Source: Circinella umbellata (lineage: Eukaryota; Mucoromycota; Mucoromycetes; Mucorales; Lichtheimiaceae). Taken from it: a stretch of DNA of 64,000 nt. Positions 11,880 to 24,356 of this stretch are shown piece after piece. A program made the position numbers and the translations under genes. How positions within the stretch are numbered: position 1 is the first letter of the stretch; each line of letters starts with the position of its first letter. The stretch lies in NCBI GenBank assembly GCA_025093555.1, contig JAIWNF010000045.1:248001-312000 (forward strand), written 5' to 3'. The notes beneath the pieces are model-generated. The model ran no database searches and was not told where the DNA came from. It saw nothing but the letters and a program-made list of their open reading frames with translations.

Positions 11880-14800
11880 ATGGACAGATATAAACGACGA
11901 TCATCTGTTCTCGATTCATCTCGCTCACCTGCCAGTAATAACAGCAGTTCTAGTAACAGAAGCAATAGTAACATACCCGATTCAGAACTTAAAGTAGGTA
12001 ATCGTGCTCAAGTTCAAGGCAAACTTGGAACCATTCGATTTGCAGGGGCAACAAGTTTTCAAACTGGCAAATGGATTGGTATTGAACTCGATGAGGCAAC
12101 GGGTAAAAACAGTGGTGTAGTTCAAGGTAAACGCTATTTTGAATGTCGAATGAATCATGGTGTCTTTGTTCGACCTAGTCAAGTACGAGTATTACCTTCA
12201 GCACCATCAAGTACAACAAGTGAGGTAAAATAATATTTTTTTTATTTGTCTCTCTCTTTCATGCACACGCCAATATAAATATATTAAATATGTTCTTACT
12301 GATGATAATAGGATGATTCGGATACGAGTTTTGCTCCACCACAAGATCCAGGCCTAACAGCAGCACGATCAGCACAGCAACGAACACCTTCACCTTCATC
12401 TACACTTTTACCATCTCGTATATCATCACCTATCGGGTCACGTATAGGTCGACCTTTATCCACCGGAGGAGGAACAGGTGGTCAAACTGGGATCAGACGA
12501 CCTACTGTGGCATCACCACGAAGTAGCGCCGTACCAACATCTAGTATTACAATTACTCCTAATGGTGGACGTCAAAAAAATGTAACTCAACGTCCACGTT
12601 CAGGTACTCAAGGTGCAGCATCCTCTGGAGGTACTCAACAACGTGATAAACAATTACAACAATTAAGGCAACAACGTATCCAACAACTTCAAGAAAGAAA
12701 ACGTCAACAGCAAAAGGTGGAACAACATCAGCAACAGAAATATCGTCCCCAACAGATACATCAAGAGGAACCCGAACAAGAGGAGGAAGTGGAGGAAGAA
12801 CAGCAACCTCCACCATCTCCTTCACCACCCCCATCGACTTATCAAGAACCAGAACCAGAAGAACCCGAGCCGGTAGAAGAACTCGAGCCTTTACCTCCTC
12901 CTAACCCCGAGCCAGTAGTGATAGAACAACCGGTTACACAACCAGCACAACCTACATCTGTATATGGAACACTTGCACCTACAATGCCAATTAGCAAATC
13001 GGAACAGGTAAGAAAGATATATATATAATTATGTAGAAAAATCAAAATAATATTGTGAATAAAATAATGATTCTAAATACAATACATTTACTAGATGGTT
13101 CCAATGAAAGATTATGAAGAGTTGCGACTCAAGTTAAAAATATTGGAAGTAAAACGACAAGAAGATCGTGAACGTCATCGAGAAAATGAAAAGGTGAAAG
13201 AAGAAGCTGAACAATTTTTGACTTTACGAAATAAATTACAAGGTAAAATAAAGAAAAAAAAATAGGAGATCAATGAATGCTTTTGAGGGGGGAGGGAAAT
13301 ACAAGTCAAATACAAAGGGGAGGGGGGGACCATCACTAAGATTTTGCTGTGGATGCTCCATTTTATTATAGATAAAATATCCGAACTTCAAAAGGATTTA
13401 CGCGATACCAAGCGACAACTTAAAGAAACAGCAACTGAAAAGGATTCTTATGAAGCTAAATACACAGATATTATCGAATCTATGGAAATGATGACACTGG
13501 ACAAAGAAGTTGCTGAGGAACGTTCTGAAAATTTACAACAAGAGGTTAATCTACTTAAGGATAAGATCGAAGAAATTAGTGTGGATTTGGATGTTTTACG
13601 AAAGGAAGCTGATATTCTAAACCGTCCACCTGCAGAGAGGGAGGGTGACGAAGAAAAGACACCCATAGAAGTTATTCAATTAGAACGACATAATGAACGA
13701 CTCAAGGATGCATTGATGCGGTAAAAAAAAAATCCTGGGGAGAGAAAATGAAAAAAAAGAGGGTTAAACAAATCAGTGCGACGGGATTAAAAAACCCCAG
13801 AAATTTCTAATGCGAGTTAAACCCCATAATTGTTATTATTATTATTATAGTCTTCGTGATGCAGCTCAAGAACATGAAGCTGAACTGAATCGTAAAGTCA
13901 AGAGTTTGGAAAAGGAAAATTATGAACTTGAAGATTTCAAAGGTAAATTCCCAACTTAAAAATAAAATGGGGGGGAGGGGGAAGAAACAACATGTATAAC
14001 CAAAAAAAAAAAAACAAGTTTTTTTTTTTTTCGAAAGGCATGAATCGTGTAACAAACATTATTTTTTCTTATAAATAATAGTACAATATGAACATGTTAA
14101 AGAACAACTTGACAATGCTGAATTACAAATTGATGATCTTAAACAACGATTGGATGATTCATTGGGTGCTGAAGATTTAGTCGAACAATTAACAGATAAG
14201 AATTTGACTTTGAACGAAAAATTAGAAGAAATGAGAGTCGCTGTTGAAGATTTAGAAGCACTGAAAGAACTTGCTGATGAATTGGAAGAAAATCATATGG
14301 AAACTGAAAAACAACTTCAAGCTGAAATTGGTAAAAGATAAATATATTTTTGTAATTGAAAAGGTGGGAAAAAGAGGCGGGGAATAATGTACTCAATCGA
14401 AAGAAACAAAAAAAAACATAATATAGATCATCGTGATATGCTTTTACGTGAACAATTGGAACGTCTTCGATCTTCTGAAGAGACAAATGCTGATTATGAA
14501 GCTACTATCCAACAGTTCAGAGAACTTGTTATTAATTTACAAAGTGATTTGGAACAACTTCGTGAAAAGGAAGTGAACAAGGAATCTGAAAAAAGTTCAC
14601 TTAGCAGTCAATCACAAGCAATGATGTCACTGAATATGCAACTTCAATCTACTGTTATGAAAGCACAAGCTAAGGCTGTCGACCTTGAGTTACGCAAATT
14701 GGAAGCTGCACAAGCTAATGATCGTTTGACTTATGTTCAGGTAACCCATGCCCTTCTCCCCTCCAAAAAAAAAAAAATTAAATATTAAACCTACAGTAAA

Positions 14801-17377
14801 GTAAAGCCAAAGGAATATTTTTTTTCACTAAAACGATACATAATCTATTTATATATAGCCATACCTTCCTGACTCTTTCTTCAAGACAGAAAACGATCCT
14901 ATTTCTTGCTTACTTTTATTCAAACGTCTTGTATTTAAATCTGAACTTATTATTAAACAACTCGATCAAAACCATCCAATCAGTGAAAAAATCATGGATA
15001 CTGTCAATGAAAGTCTAGTATCAGTGTGTGAGGTAAGAAAACAAAATGCGTTAACTCTCTATTTCTCTTTCGTCGGTATGGATATCTAATAACTAGAAAT
15101 CTGTTTTTTACTGGATATATAGATGAGACAACGTGCTGGATGGCTCGGTGATCTTGCTAAACGCTTTGTCACATTTATTAAACATTGTGGTCCCGAGATC
15201 TTTATTAGAATGGGTCAAGTTTATCATGATTTAGTAGGTACTGAACGTCGCTTGAATGGTATTGTGGAACTTTTACGCACAGATGAATTGAATGAATCTG
15301 AATGCATTTTGGATTTACAAAGGTAAAAAAGAAAAAAAGTAAATTAGTGTGTAATTTTTCAAAATATGGATAAAAAAAAAAAGACTACATTTTACTGAAT
15401 AATTTCCAATATATTTAGAATGATTGCTCAATTGGAACATCTCACTGAAGTATATTTGGTACAAAATGGCGAAACCATATTGGCCGATCAATTCTTTGGT
15501 CTTACTAGAGCACTTGACCTAAATGCTGATAGAATGACAGTTGAATTAACATTTGTCAAACAAACTGTCGAGAATGCAGTTAGGAAAGAAGGTATCAGTA
15601 TCACTGAAGGAGAAGAACGATTGGATTATGATTATATTGAACCATTGGGTCGTCTTATTAGTCATGCAAAGAATAGCAAGATTTTGGCAAAGTATGATAC
15701 TACAAAGCTGATACTGAAAGAAGTTTTGGATATTGGAAAAAAAACACACACACATATATATATATAAAAGGATAGTAAGCACTAACAGCAGATCAAATGT
15801 TTGTAGGAAGTTGCTTCGTCAATTGGAAGATTTGTCTGAACAAGCGTTAATGTTGAAATCAGAACATTTACATAGATTCAAAACTCTTTATGCTATTAGT
15901 TCCAAACTTAGTCAGTTCTGTTTTGAGGTAAGTTAACCTGTTCTCATTATTAGAAATATATAGTACATATCAAAAGTGAATTTAATTAATCAAAATTTAC
16001 TGTATTCTTGAATTATTATTAAAGGTTTATAAACAAATTGCAGCCTATGTTGATGCTAAACGTGGTAGCAAAGAAGAAATCAGTCTTGGTATTATTCAAC
16101 AGGTCGTATATAATAAAGCGGATGAAATTCTTGAGATTGCTGAAAGTTCACTCTGGGAAGGTTGTCTTCGAACACTTAAATCATTGACGAATGAATTAAA
16201 TACAACCGTCACTCGCGTTGATAACGACAACAAAATGGATAAGATTGCTACTGGTGTAGCACCATGGATACAACGTGCTTCTGATATGAAGGCCGAAGTT
16301 GTTGTTAGCCATGATATGGAACGTAAATTACAACAGCACAGTGATGAAATTCTCAAATTAATCAAGGATCTCAAGCTAAAGGATCAAGCCTTACAAGAAT
16401 CAACCGTCAAGGTCGAATTGCTAGAGAAGCGTATGGTTACAGTCAAGAAACAAGCAGAGCAAATTGCAACACTGGAAGAAACTTTACAAAAATCACAAAC
16501 ACAAGAGCATATGTATGCTGAGGCGATTGAAAATCTGCAGGCAGAATACGACTCCCTCGAGCAAGAAAACACAAAGTTAAAGACGGCGGCAGCTGCACAA
16601 GAAGCTAAATTACAATTGTCAACTTCTGAAAGTAGTAATAGCAAGAGTAAGAGTAATGGTAAAAAGGAATCGGACGATGATGATCAAGATCTATTCAAGG
16701 ATAGTGGAGATACAACAGAAACAACAACCATTACAAGTTCAAGCTATGATGGAGCTGGTCAAGTAGAAGCATTAAAATCTGCTATTCGTTACCTAAAGGC
16801 AGAAAATGCACACTTGAAGAGTCGAGATTTGGCATCCACACTTAAACTTGATATAGCTGCCGATCCATTAGCAGCAAATACCTCCAAGGCAACCAACCCT
16901 GAACTCCGAACAGTTGCCATTGAAACTCGTGTATTGATTAAGGAAATGCGTACAGCTGGTGCTTCACCCAAGGTAGTTGCTCTTAATGCTGATCGACGTG
17001 GTGGTAAATGGCAAAGTCAAAAGAAGACACCAGATTATCAATACCAGACACAACAGTCTGTCCTGTATACCCTCAAGCAACGAAGTGACAAGCTTCGTAA
17101 TCGAATGGATCAAATGCAATTACAACCAACTGCAAAGAAAGAATCCATTGTTAATAATAATATAAAGGTAAACAAAACAAATATGCATGCATACTATTTT
17201 TTTATCCGTTCATCTTTTTTGATTTATCAAATTATTTTATTATAGTCACTACAGGAAGGATTGTCACGAACATTAGCCAAGATCCAATTACCCGCATTAT
17301 CATCCGCAACACATCACCGTATACAAATTAAGAGTGCTGCTGAATTTGAACGAATCCATAGTATGTTTTTGCGATAA
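11880..17377 (+). CDS. Dynactin large subunit p150-Glued (CAP-Gly, coiled coils)
   Basis: Thirteen exons give about 1411 residues: 11880-12224, 12312-13007, 13095-13242, 13372-13720, 13851-13942, 14082-14330, 14427-14740, 14859-15032, 15123-15322, 15419-15691, 15807-15927, 16025-17167 and 17246-17377. A Ser/Asn-rich N terminus leads into a CAP-Gly domain at about residues 38-104 (LGTIRFAGATSFQTGKWIG, then GKNSGVVQGKRYF). A basic Ser/Pro/Gln linker follows, then long coiled coils, the conserved p150 C-terminal helical domain (ARxLxxQLEDL-like KKLLRQLEDLSEQA), and another coiled coil. The protein links dynein to microtubules and cargo. The CAP-Gly loop reads GKNSG where the usual motif is GKNDG. 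The exon 10/11 junction was set by family similarity: a donor at 15692 joins LAK to KLLRQL, and the branch-like sequence actaac lies at about 15781. Confidence 0.92.
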
Positions 17378-17534
17378 TGGGAAATGATATAAACAAAAAA
17401 CACAAACGAATTATTATAGAAAAAAACCCTAGTTTTTTTGTCGTAAAAAATATTATTTTTATTGTTTCTTTTTTTTTTTATTTTCTTATTATTATTACTA
17501 TTATTATTATTTGTTATTATTATTTATTTTTATT

Positions 17535-18777
17535 TTATGCAACAACAATATCATCTTCCGTCATACGCTTAAGTTTATCAGCACGTACGAGCGTGATGAA
17601 TTCTTCAAACAGATATTCCGTATCTTGAGGACCACCCTTAGCTTCTGGATGAAATTGTACTGAGAAAATAGGGAGGGATTCATGACAAATACCCTCATTG
17701 GAACCATCGTTGGCGTTAATAAAGAGTTTGTTCCAACCGACTGGCATCACCTTATCATCCAAAGCATAACCGTGGTTTTGAGAAGTAATTGAACATTGAC
17801 CTGTTTGGACATGTAAAGCAGGTTGATTGTGACCACGATTACCAAAAGGTAATTTGTAAACTTTCATACCAATAGCCATACCGAGCAATAAGTTGCCCAT
17901 GCAAATACCAAAAATGGGTTTGCCAAAAGTTTCAATGGCTTCTTCCAAATGTTTCACAACGGTCATACCACATGTTTCTGGGTTACCCGGTCCGTTGGAA
18001 ACAAAAAGACCATCGTATAATTCTTGATCTTTGTTGAAATCATAATCAAAGGGTAAAACAGTAACACTAGCACCACGCTTTGTTAAGCACCGTATAATAT
18101 TTTGTTTGACACCACAATCGACCACAGCAATCTTAATATCACCATCTGGATTATAATGAAGAGGGGTTGGGGTGGATACACGAGCAACCAAATTTTCTGT
18201 ATTTGGATCCCACAAGAATCCATTTTCTTTGGGATTTACTTGTTCTTCTGTGCCATGGACAGTGAGACGAGCAAGTGTAGAGCCTTGTTCACGAAGTACT
18301 TTAACAATAGCACGAGTATCAACTCCAGTAATGGCTGGAACATTAAAACGTTTACACCAATTACCCAAAGATTCTACAGCAGTCCAATGTGAGTATTGAG
18401 CAGCATAATCGGTTACAATAATACCAGAAACTTGAATCTTGTCGGATTCAAAGTATTTAAAAAGACCAAACTTGTCTTTTACAGGTCCTGGTACACCATA
18501 ATTGCCTAATAAAATTAAAAAATACGGTTAGTTTTTTTTTTCTTTCTTCCCACTTATTACTTCTTTTTTTAAACATACCAATGAGCGGTTGAGTAAAAAC
18601 CAGAATTTGACCAGTATATGAAGGATCAGTCATAGATTCGGGATAACCTACAAGAGAAGTGGTGAAAACAGCTTCACCAGTAACACTTGTATCGGCACCA
18701 AACGAAACACCGGTATAGGCTTGACCGGATTTTAACTTGAGAGTAGCAAGGTTAGGCTTTTGATTCAAAAGATGCAT
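17535..18777 (-). CDS. CPA1: Carbamoyl-phosphate synthase, arginine-specific small (glutaminase) subunit
   Basis: Two exons on the minus strand (18777-18579, 18505-17535) give 389 residues, normal for CarA/CPA1. The N-terminal CarA domain has [21 protein letters not shown] and [10 protein letters not shown]. The C-terminal class I glutamine amidotransferase has [12 protein letters not shown], the nucleophile elbow [13 protein letters not shown] with Cys268, [16 protein letters not shown] and the catalytic SVQFHPEA. It hydrolyses glutamine and channels ammonia to the large subunit for arginine synthesis. The residues after the nucleophile are Asn-Leu; E. coli CarA has His-Gln there. There is no obvious mitochondrial presequence when the ATG at 18777 is used. 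The -3 base of that ATG is A, a favourable context. The leader holds an AAP-type uORF (separate entry), so translation is probably repressed by arginine. Confidence 0.95.
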
Positions 18778-18780
18778 AAT

Positions 18781-18973
18781 TTAAAAACTTCCAGAGGCTT
18801 TCCAGACTATATATTAATATATATAATTATGGGGATGTCATAATGACGTTAGTAAAAGAATAATAAGAATAATAGCAAATGCTTTTTATCAAAAAAAAAA
18901 AATAGTGAAATAGACACATACGTTGATCGCAAATATAGTCGGCTGAGCACGTTTCAAAGGCGTGAATGTACAT
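18781..18973 (-). promoter_or_regulatory. Intron-split arginine attenuator peptide (AAP) uORF of CPA1
   Basis: The uORF starts at ATG 18973, runs to 18922, splices to 18806 and ends with TAA at 18783-18781. The spliced product has 25 residues: it begins MYIHAFETC, and residues 10-21 read SADYICDQLWKA. The Neurospora AAP core at the same positions is SQDYLSDHLWRA, so S10, D12, Y13, D16, L18, W19 and A21 are all conserved in register. AAPs stall ribosomes at the uORF stop when arginine is high and reduce CPA1 translation. The intron (18921-18807) has a GTATGT donor, an ACTAAC branch-like box at 18853-18848 and a tatatag acceptor. Its removal is what joins Gln17 to Leu18-Trp19. The uORF ATG has C at -3 (weak), which suits leaky scanning to the main start only 3 nt after the uORF stop. 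Confidence 0.88.
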
Positions 18974-21900
18974 AAGCAGGGCGAAAGTAAATCGCTTTAA
19001 TAGAGTTGTGTTGTTTTTTTTTGTCGCGCTTAATAGAAGTTTCTCCTATGAAAAAGAGAAGGCCAACAAAAAAAAAAAAAAAAGAAATGTAAAGAGGAAC
19101 AAGGAGAAAAAAGAAAAAAAGAAAATTTTCCCCCAAAAAATTTTATTGTTTAGGAACAACAATTTGGGATTCATAATGAATCATCCGACATAACTCCGAC
19201 TCGGACTCGACAAACATTTTTTAGAACCGCCTCCGATTTTTTCATTATATTTTGCTAAATTTCTACCCACCACATGGCAAACAAATGGGATTGTAATAAA
19301 CAAAACTTTAAAAACAAAAAGTGTGTGTGCATGAAAATCCAGAATTTCTATTATTAATGCGTTTTGATTGATAAAATAGATTTGTATACTCAACATTAAA
19401 ATCGTTTGTATGTCTTTTATTTTCGCTTGGATTAAATTTGAAAATTAGTACAAAAGCTGTTGAAACTTATGTCTGTAGCAAACCCCCACCCCCCACCCCG
19501 ATATGTTCGGCTTTTTCCTTAATTTTTTGATAAATATAATATACAACGTAGTACAATTTACGGAAGCTATACATAGATAGTTAATATTACCATTAATTTG
19601 AATGCAAAGGACTCATTATTATCGTGTGTTCTTCTCTCCGTTACACTATTTTTTTTATGGAATTATGACTATTGGCTAAATTTAATATGGATAAGGTAAT
19701 CCAGAAATTCAAACAACATATATGCTCCCCCTGTATAATAATAATTAAAATTCGATATCTCTTTTTTGTCATATTGCACTAATTGCATCATAGTAAAAAA
19801 TGACGAATAAAAAAAATAGTTGTTTTGAAGGGAATATAGTCATCCTATTAAGCTTTTATCGTATACATTATTAAACATGTAGGTGATTACTTATTGTAAA
19901 GTATCTATGGATATTAAACTAGTCGGCAAAATGGATTCTTTATCTCTTTTTTACTTCACCAGAATTGCTAGTAAAGATAATCTGGCTAGCCTGTGAAACA
20001 TATCAAGTCAAACATTTAAGCTTTTTAATTAATGGGACTTTTTGTAACAAGCTTTTCCACCCTATTTGCTCATATCAGGCATATTTTTTTTTTCGGTATT
20101 TTGAACAATCATATTTTTATATGTTAGTTTATGTAATGATTCCACCTTATCCATAAATAATAAGATTTTATAACTGATTTCTCTATCGTTTCTCATTTGA
20201 TACGCCTGTCAAAATAATTACATATATAGTTACCCCAGAGCAACAATTTTAACTTTTTCAATTTGTTCTGGGAAATAAAAAAAGTGGTACTATTTCTTGA
20301 TAGTGTATAGTTTATTTTAGCCATGTCATCAGAAACTCTTGACTTTATATTGGCGAAATTTCATGCTGTAAAACTTTAAAGTATTTGTTGTCTATGGCAT
20401 TTTTTGAACGGCTAACCCTAAGGTAATGACTCTTTAAACAAAAACAAAAAAAAAACAATCAACTGGATCAACCGCAAATTACTACAGATTTAAAAACCTC
20501 CTCTGGTAACATCAATATTAGGATCTTACAATAATAAGTTTCATCCTGATTTTTATTGAATATTAAACATAATCATGGTACATCAATATGGCGGATCATG
20601 TTTCTATACCTTCAGTATTTTTGCATCTGAAACAAATAGAAGTCGTACTACTTGTAATATGTGAACTTAAACATGCTGATGGCGTTACGTACGTGTATAT
20701 TTTATGACACTGAAAAATATAATAATTGATACTAGCGTAACCATGCGTAACTTTAATAATAAGCATTGCCATTGTAGTCATGTTAGTAGTCGCTCCTGAC
20801 TGGGCGATGATATCCCCTTTTTCGCTCTAACGTTGTGATTACCAATAAAGATTATTATCTTTTACCATGCGAATGAAAAATAAAACTGCGATTTATCTTC
20901 GGACATTACTAAAGCTACTGAATAGGAAAAGAGGATAAGTAATTATGAAAGATATGCTGTAAATAGTAGTAGACTAATAATTAAAAATTGGTTTTTCCCC
21001 CCGATGTCTTGATTGGGGTATATATCTCCGCATTCTCTCAATAACATATATTCACATATATTCATGCTGATAATATTATCTATTTTTCTTATAATATTAT
21101 TTATATTACACGTGGAATATTTCATTGAATTTTATATATCCATGGGGGCTTATTGTATTAAAAGGAGAGTGATGCACACAAAGAGCTTTTAGTTTTTATG
21201 CCTTTCAATTGTGTTATTTAACTACAGAAATTCTATTGCTGAGAATGAAAAAAAAAGTGTACCATTCAATTTATTGTGCACAGTTCATTGGCAAAGCACA
21301 AGCGTGACACAAAGTAACCGAGCGGCTGGTCTAAGGCTTGTGTCCTGGAACCCGATTTCTAGCTTAAACAATAACAATAGTTAGTTCAGCCACTGTCATA
21401 TATAAGGAGGTATGTTTACAATCACTAGTACAAATATTTAATTGTTTTGTGTTACTGATAGACAAGAGATAATAAACACTGAATAAAGAAAAAGGTAATT
21501 GAAGACTTCAAGATCAACAGAAAAGTATCAATGGTACCGGGTTACTGCTATTATACTGATAGTGTAAAAAAAAGAAAATAAGGTCGGTAGCTCATATTTT
21601 TGTTAATGAATTAAACATCCATTTATGGCTATTCTTAATTTTCATTAAAAAGTAGAGCACCGCCATCCCCGTTCAGACATCACCAAAAAAATCTTTTCTC
21701 CTCCCTTTCATGAAGAGAAAATAATCAATTACTTTTTTTTTTGCTATTACTGAAAGAAACTAACAATGCAGTAGTAGCGGATCTTCTCGTTTACATACAT
21801 CTACGATAAATTAGTTCTTATGTTTTACCTTTCATACTTATTGACCATTTATACGTTATAGATCTTTTTCATCTTTTAAACTCACATCTCATTTTATAGA

Positions 21901-22476
21901 GTAGCACAAACGAAAAAAAAAAAAAAAAAAAAAAAAAGCTAGAGTCTTACGAAAGTTGTCAGACAACGATACAACGGAAATGTAATTTTGTTAGCAAGTT
22001 ACCTTGTTTATATGGAGTTCTGGGAACTCATTAAAAAGAAAGTAACGATCGGGTGTGGATGATAAGCAAATAACAAAGAAAAAAAAAAGGGGTTTTAAAC
22101 TGAACACAACAAAAGGATATAATTGACCTTATTGTACTACTACTGCTTCAAAATTAAGAGAATACGGAGTTATGATAAAATAAAATGATGTGATGCTGGA
22201 TCTAATAAATATGACAATCCTCATTGTAACCTACACACATACTTTAATAGATAATCATCAATTCTTTTTTTTTATATAAAAGAGCTTGTTTTTAGGTTTT
22301 TTTTTTTAATTCTTCATCCAAAATCTTCTTTTACATAGAACAATACAAAGTTCAACCATCCCCCCCTCACAATCATTTTTCTATTCTTCTTTCAAGAAGT
22401 GTACATATACATACTCCATATATAAACGGCCCCCTCACTTTCCCTCATATTAGACATACATATTTACATAAAAAAA
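18974..22476. other. 3.5-kb gene-poor region between CPA1 and the lyase cluster
   Basis: AT-rich with scattered short open frames and no recognised protein. It includes the CPA1 promoter side (18974 to about 19400), a tRNA-like hairpin at 21306-21344, a poly-A run at 21915-21937, and a TATA-like element (tatataaacgg) near 22419 ahead of the lyase gene. Confidence 0.5.
21306..21344 (+). other. tRNA-like relic or hairpin
   Basis: GACACAA (21306-21312) pairs perfectly with TTGTGTC (21338-21344). The loop resembles a class II tRNA D arm (accgagcggctggtctaagg). There is no anticodon arm between the paired arms, so it is not a functional tRNA as read. Downstream gaacccgatttc vaguely recalls a B box. 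Confidence 0.25.
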
Positions 22477-23673
22477 ATGCATCTCACTCTCATACATATT
22501 TTTTTGGCTATCTTTTCTGTACATTTCGTTGTAGCAAGTGATGAAACATGGAAATTCAGCAATTGGAACAAATACAAGAACAGTAAGAAATCGGGTGATT
22601 CCGAAAGTTGGTTTAAAGCTTGGGGTATTGCCAAAGATGATGGTTGGTCATGGCCCCACAATGATGGCTCTGGAAGCAATCATAAAATTGTAAAAGATCC
22701 TTCCGGTTCAAAAGATCAAGTTTTACAAGTTACTTATCCATCAGGCAGCAGTAATCCAGCTGGTGATCCACAAGGTGGTATTGGATTTTATGCTCAACCG
22801 ATCAAGTTAAGTCATGAAGCTAAAACTGTAACTTTTCAGTATCAAGTTTATTTCCCAAAAAAATTTCAGTTTGTGAAAGGTAATGTATATAGATATAACA
22901 ATCATAATTACTATAGCATGTGTCAAAATTTGTTACACACATATCTTTAATCACTCACGCGCGCTTTATCAAACTATCAATTTTTAGGGGGCAAATTACC
23001 AGGATTATATGGCGGACATGAAGGATGTTCCGGAGGTGCTGATGCTAGTACATGTTTCTCAACTAGGTATATATAGTAAAAAAATTTGTTACATAATCAA
23101 AAAATGTGCAAGAAAAATATATAATGTGTCAGAGTACTTATTTAATATTTTTGGTGCAATGAAATATACGTATTAGATTCATGTGGCGTCGTAATGGTGA
23201 CGGTGAAGTCTACGCCTATTTGCCTGAAAGCAAGCAACGTGATGGTCTTTGTGATGAGAAAGGAAATGTTTGTAACAAGGACTATGGTTACAGTCTTGGT
23301 CGCGGTTCATGGCAATTCAAGACAGGTAAATGGACCACTGTTCGCCAAACTCTAAAACTTAACAGTCCTGGAAAGAACGATGGTATGGTTACAGTCGAAG
23401 TAGACGGTAAAAAAGCTTATACCGAAAATAAACTCGCATTCCTTAACAAAAATACTGGCAAAGTTGTTGGTGTTGGTATGTATTCTTTTTTTTTTTTTTC
23501 AATAATATAATAATACTTTTCAACGTTTTGTTTCTGTATATGTAATAATAATCTTCTTTGTTTTTGCTTATGTAGCATTCCATACTTTCTTTGGAGGTAA
23601 TGGTAAAGATTGGGCACCCAAAAAGAAAGAAAACAGCTACTTCAAAGGCTTTTCTTTAAAAGCAACCTCTTAG
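22477..23673 (+). CDS. Secreted polysaccharide lyase, PL14-like (copy A)
   Basis: Four exons (22477-22879, 22988-23066, 23177-23475, 23576-23673) give 292 residues. A clear signal peptide (hydrophobic LTLIHIFLAIFSVHFVVA, cleavage near residue 21) is followed by a single jelly-roll-type lyase domain. Landmarks are WKFSNWNKYKN, VLQVTYPSGSSNPAG, GGIGFYAQP, the signature GGKLPGLYGGHEGCSGG crossing splice site 1, FMWRRNGDGEVYAYLP, YGYSLGRGSWQFKTG and FHTFFGGNG. The PLGLYGG-type motif fits PL14 alginate/glucuronan lyases (related PL20 is the alternative). Mucoralean walls contain glucuronic acid polymers, so a glucuronan-type substrate is a reasonable inference. Exon structure is identical in copy B at 27636, showing tandem duplication. 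Confidence 0.78.
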
Positions 23674-24356
23674 ATACCCTGATTCATTTTTGATGCATTC
23701 TGTAAAAAAAAAAAAAAAACTGTTGCTGAGCAACTTTTAACGGCATAAAGGGGCTGGTTCCTTTTTTTTTTTTTGAAACAATAAAAAATACATTGTAGAT
23801 CATGATAGAACAGAATTTAATTTTATTATTTAATAATTTATTGTTAGTATTTATTTTTATACATAAAGAAATAGAATGTGGGCATACATTGAAAGTTTCC
23901 CGTGACAATTTTTTCCAACTGTTCCTATAGCTACAACGTCACTACCCAGCTCTTGGACGAATAAGTTCAAATTCTACTCTGCGGGTTGATACGATTTCTC
24001 CTAATAGACTATTTATAAATAAAAGAAAAATATATAAAATGTATATGTGTAAGAACGTTATATAAAGCATTATGAAAAAAATCCATATTATTCAAAAAAA
24101 TGAGAATTCAGCAATAAAAGAAAAAGATATACATATTATATATATATCTACTGCTTTCTTATTTTTGCTCCACATACATCCGCTGAACTACAATTTTTAT
24201 TATCATTGACTAATTAAAAAAAAACTTGCCGCTATCAGTCCTGCTTTCTGCATCTTTATTTTCACGCTTGGTTATTAAGGGAATATAGAAGAAATTTACT
24301 CTGTTGTGAAAAACGCCCTGGCCCCAAAGACATTTATATATAGTAATAATATATAG
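23674..24356. other. Intergenic after lyase copy A
   Basis: AT-rich 3' flank with poly-A and poly-T runs (23704-23720, 23762-23774). No gene seen. Confidence 0.5.

Noticed and set aside
15692..15806. Read-through of dynactin exon 10 into KYDTTKLILKEVL
   Set aside because: The frame then hits a CA/TA repeat and a stop. Using the gtatga donor at 15692 restores the conserved KKLLRQLEDL block in phase.
18954..19136. 60-codon minus-strand open frame overlapping the AAP uORF
   Set aside because: It is in a different frame, is Phe-rich from T tracts and has no similarity; the overlapping AAP frame explains the conserved signal.
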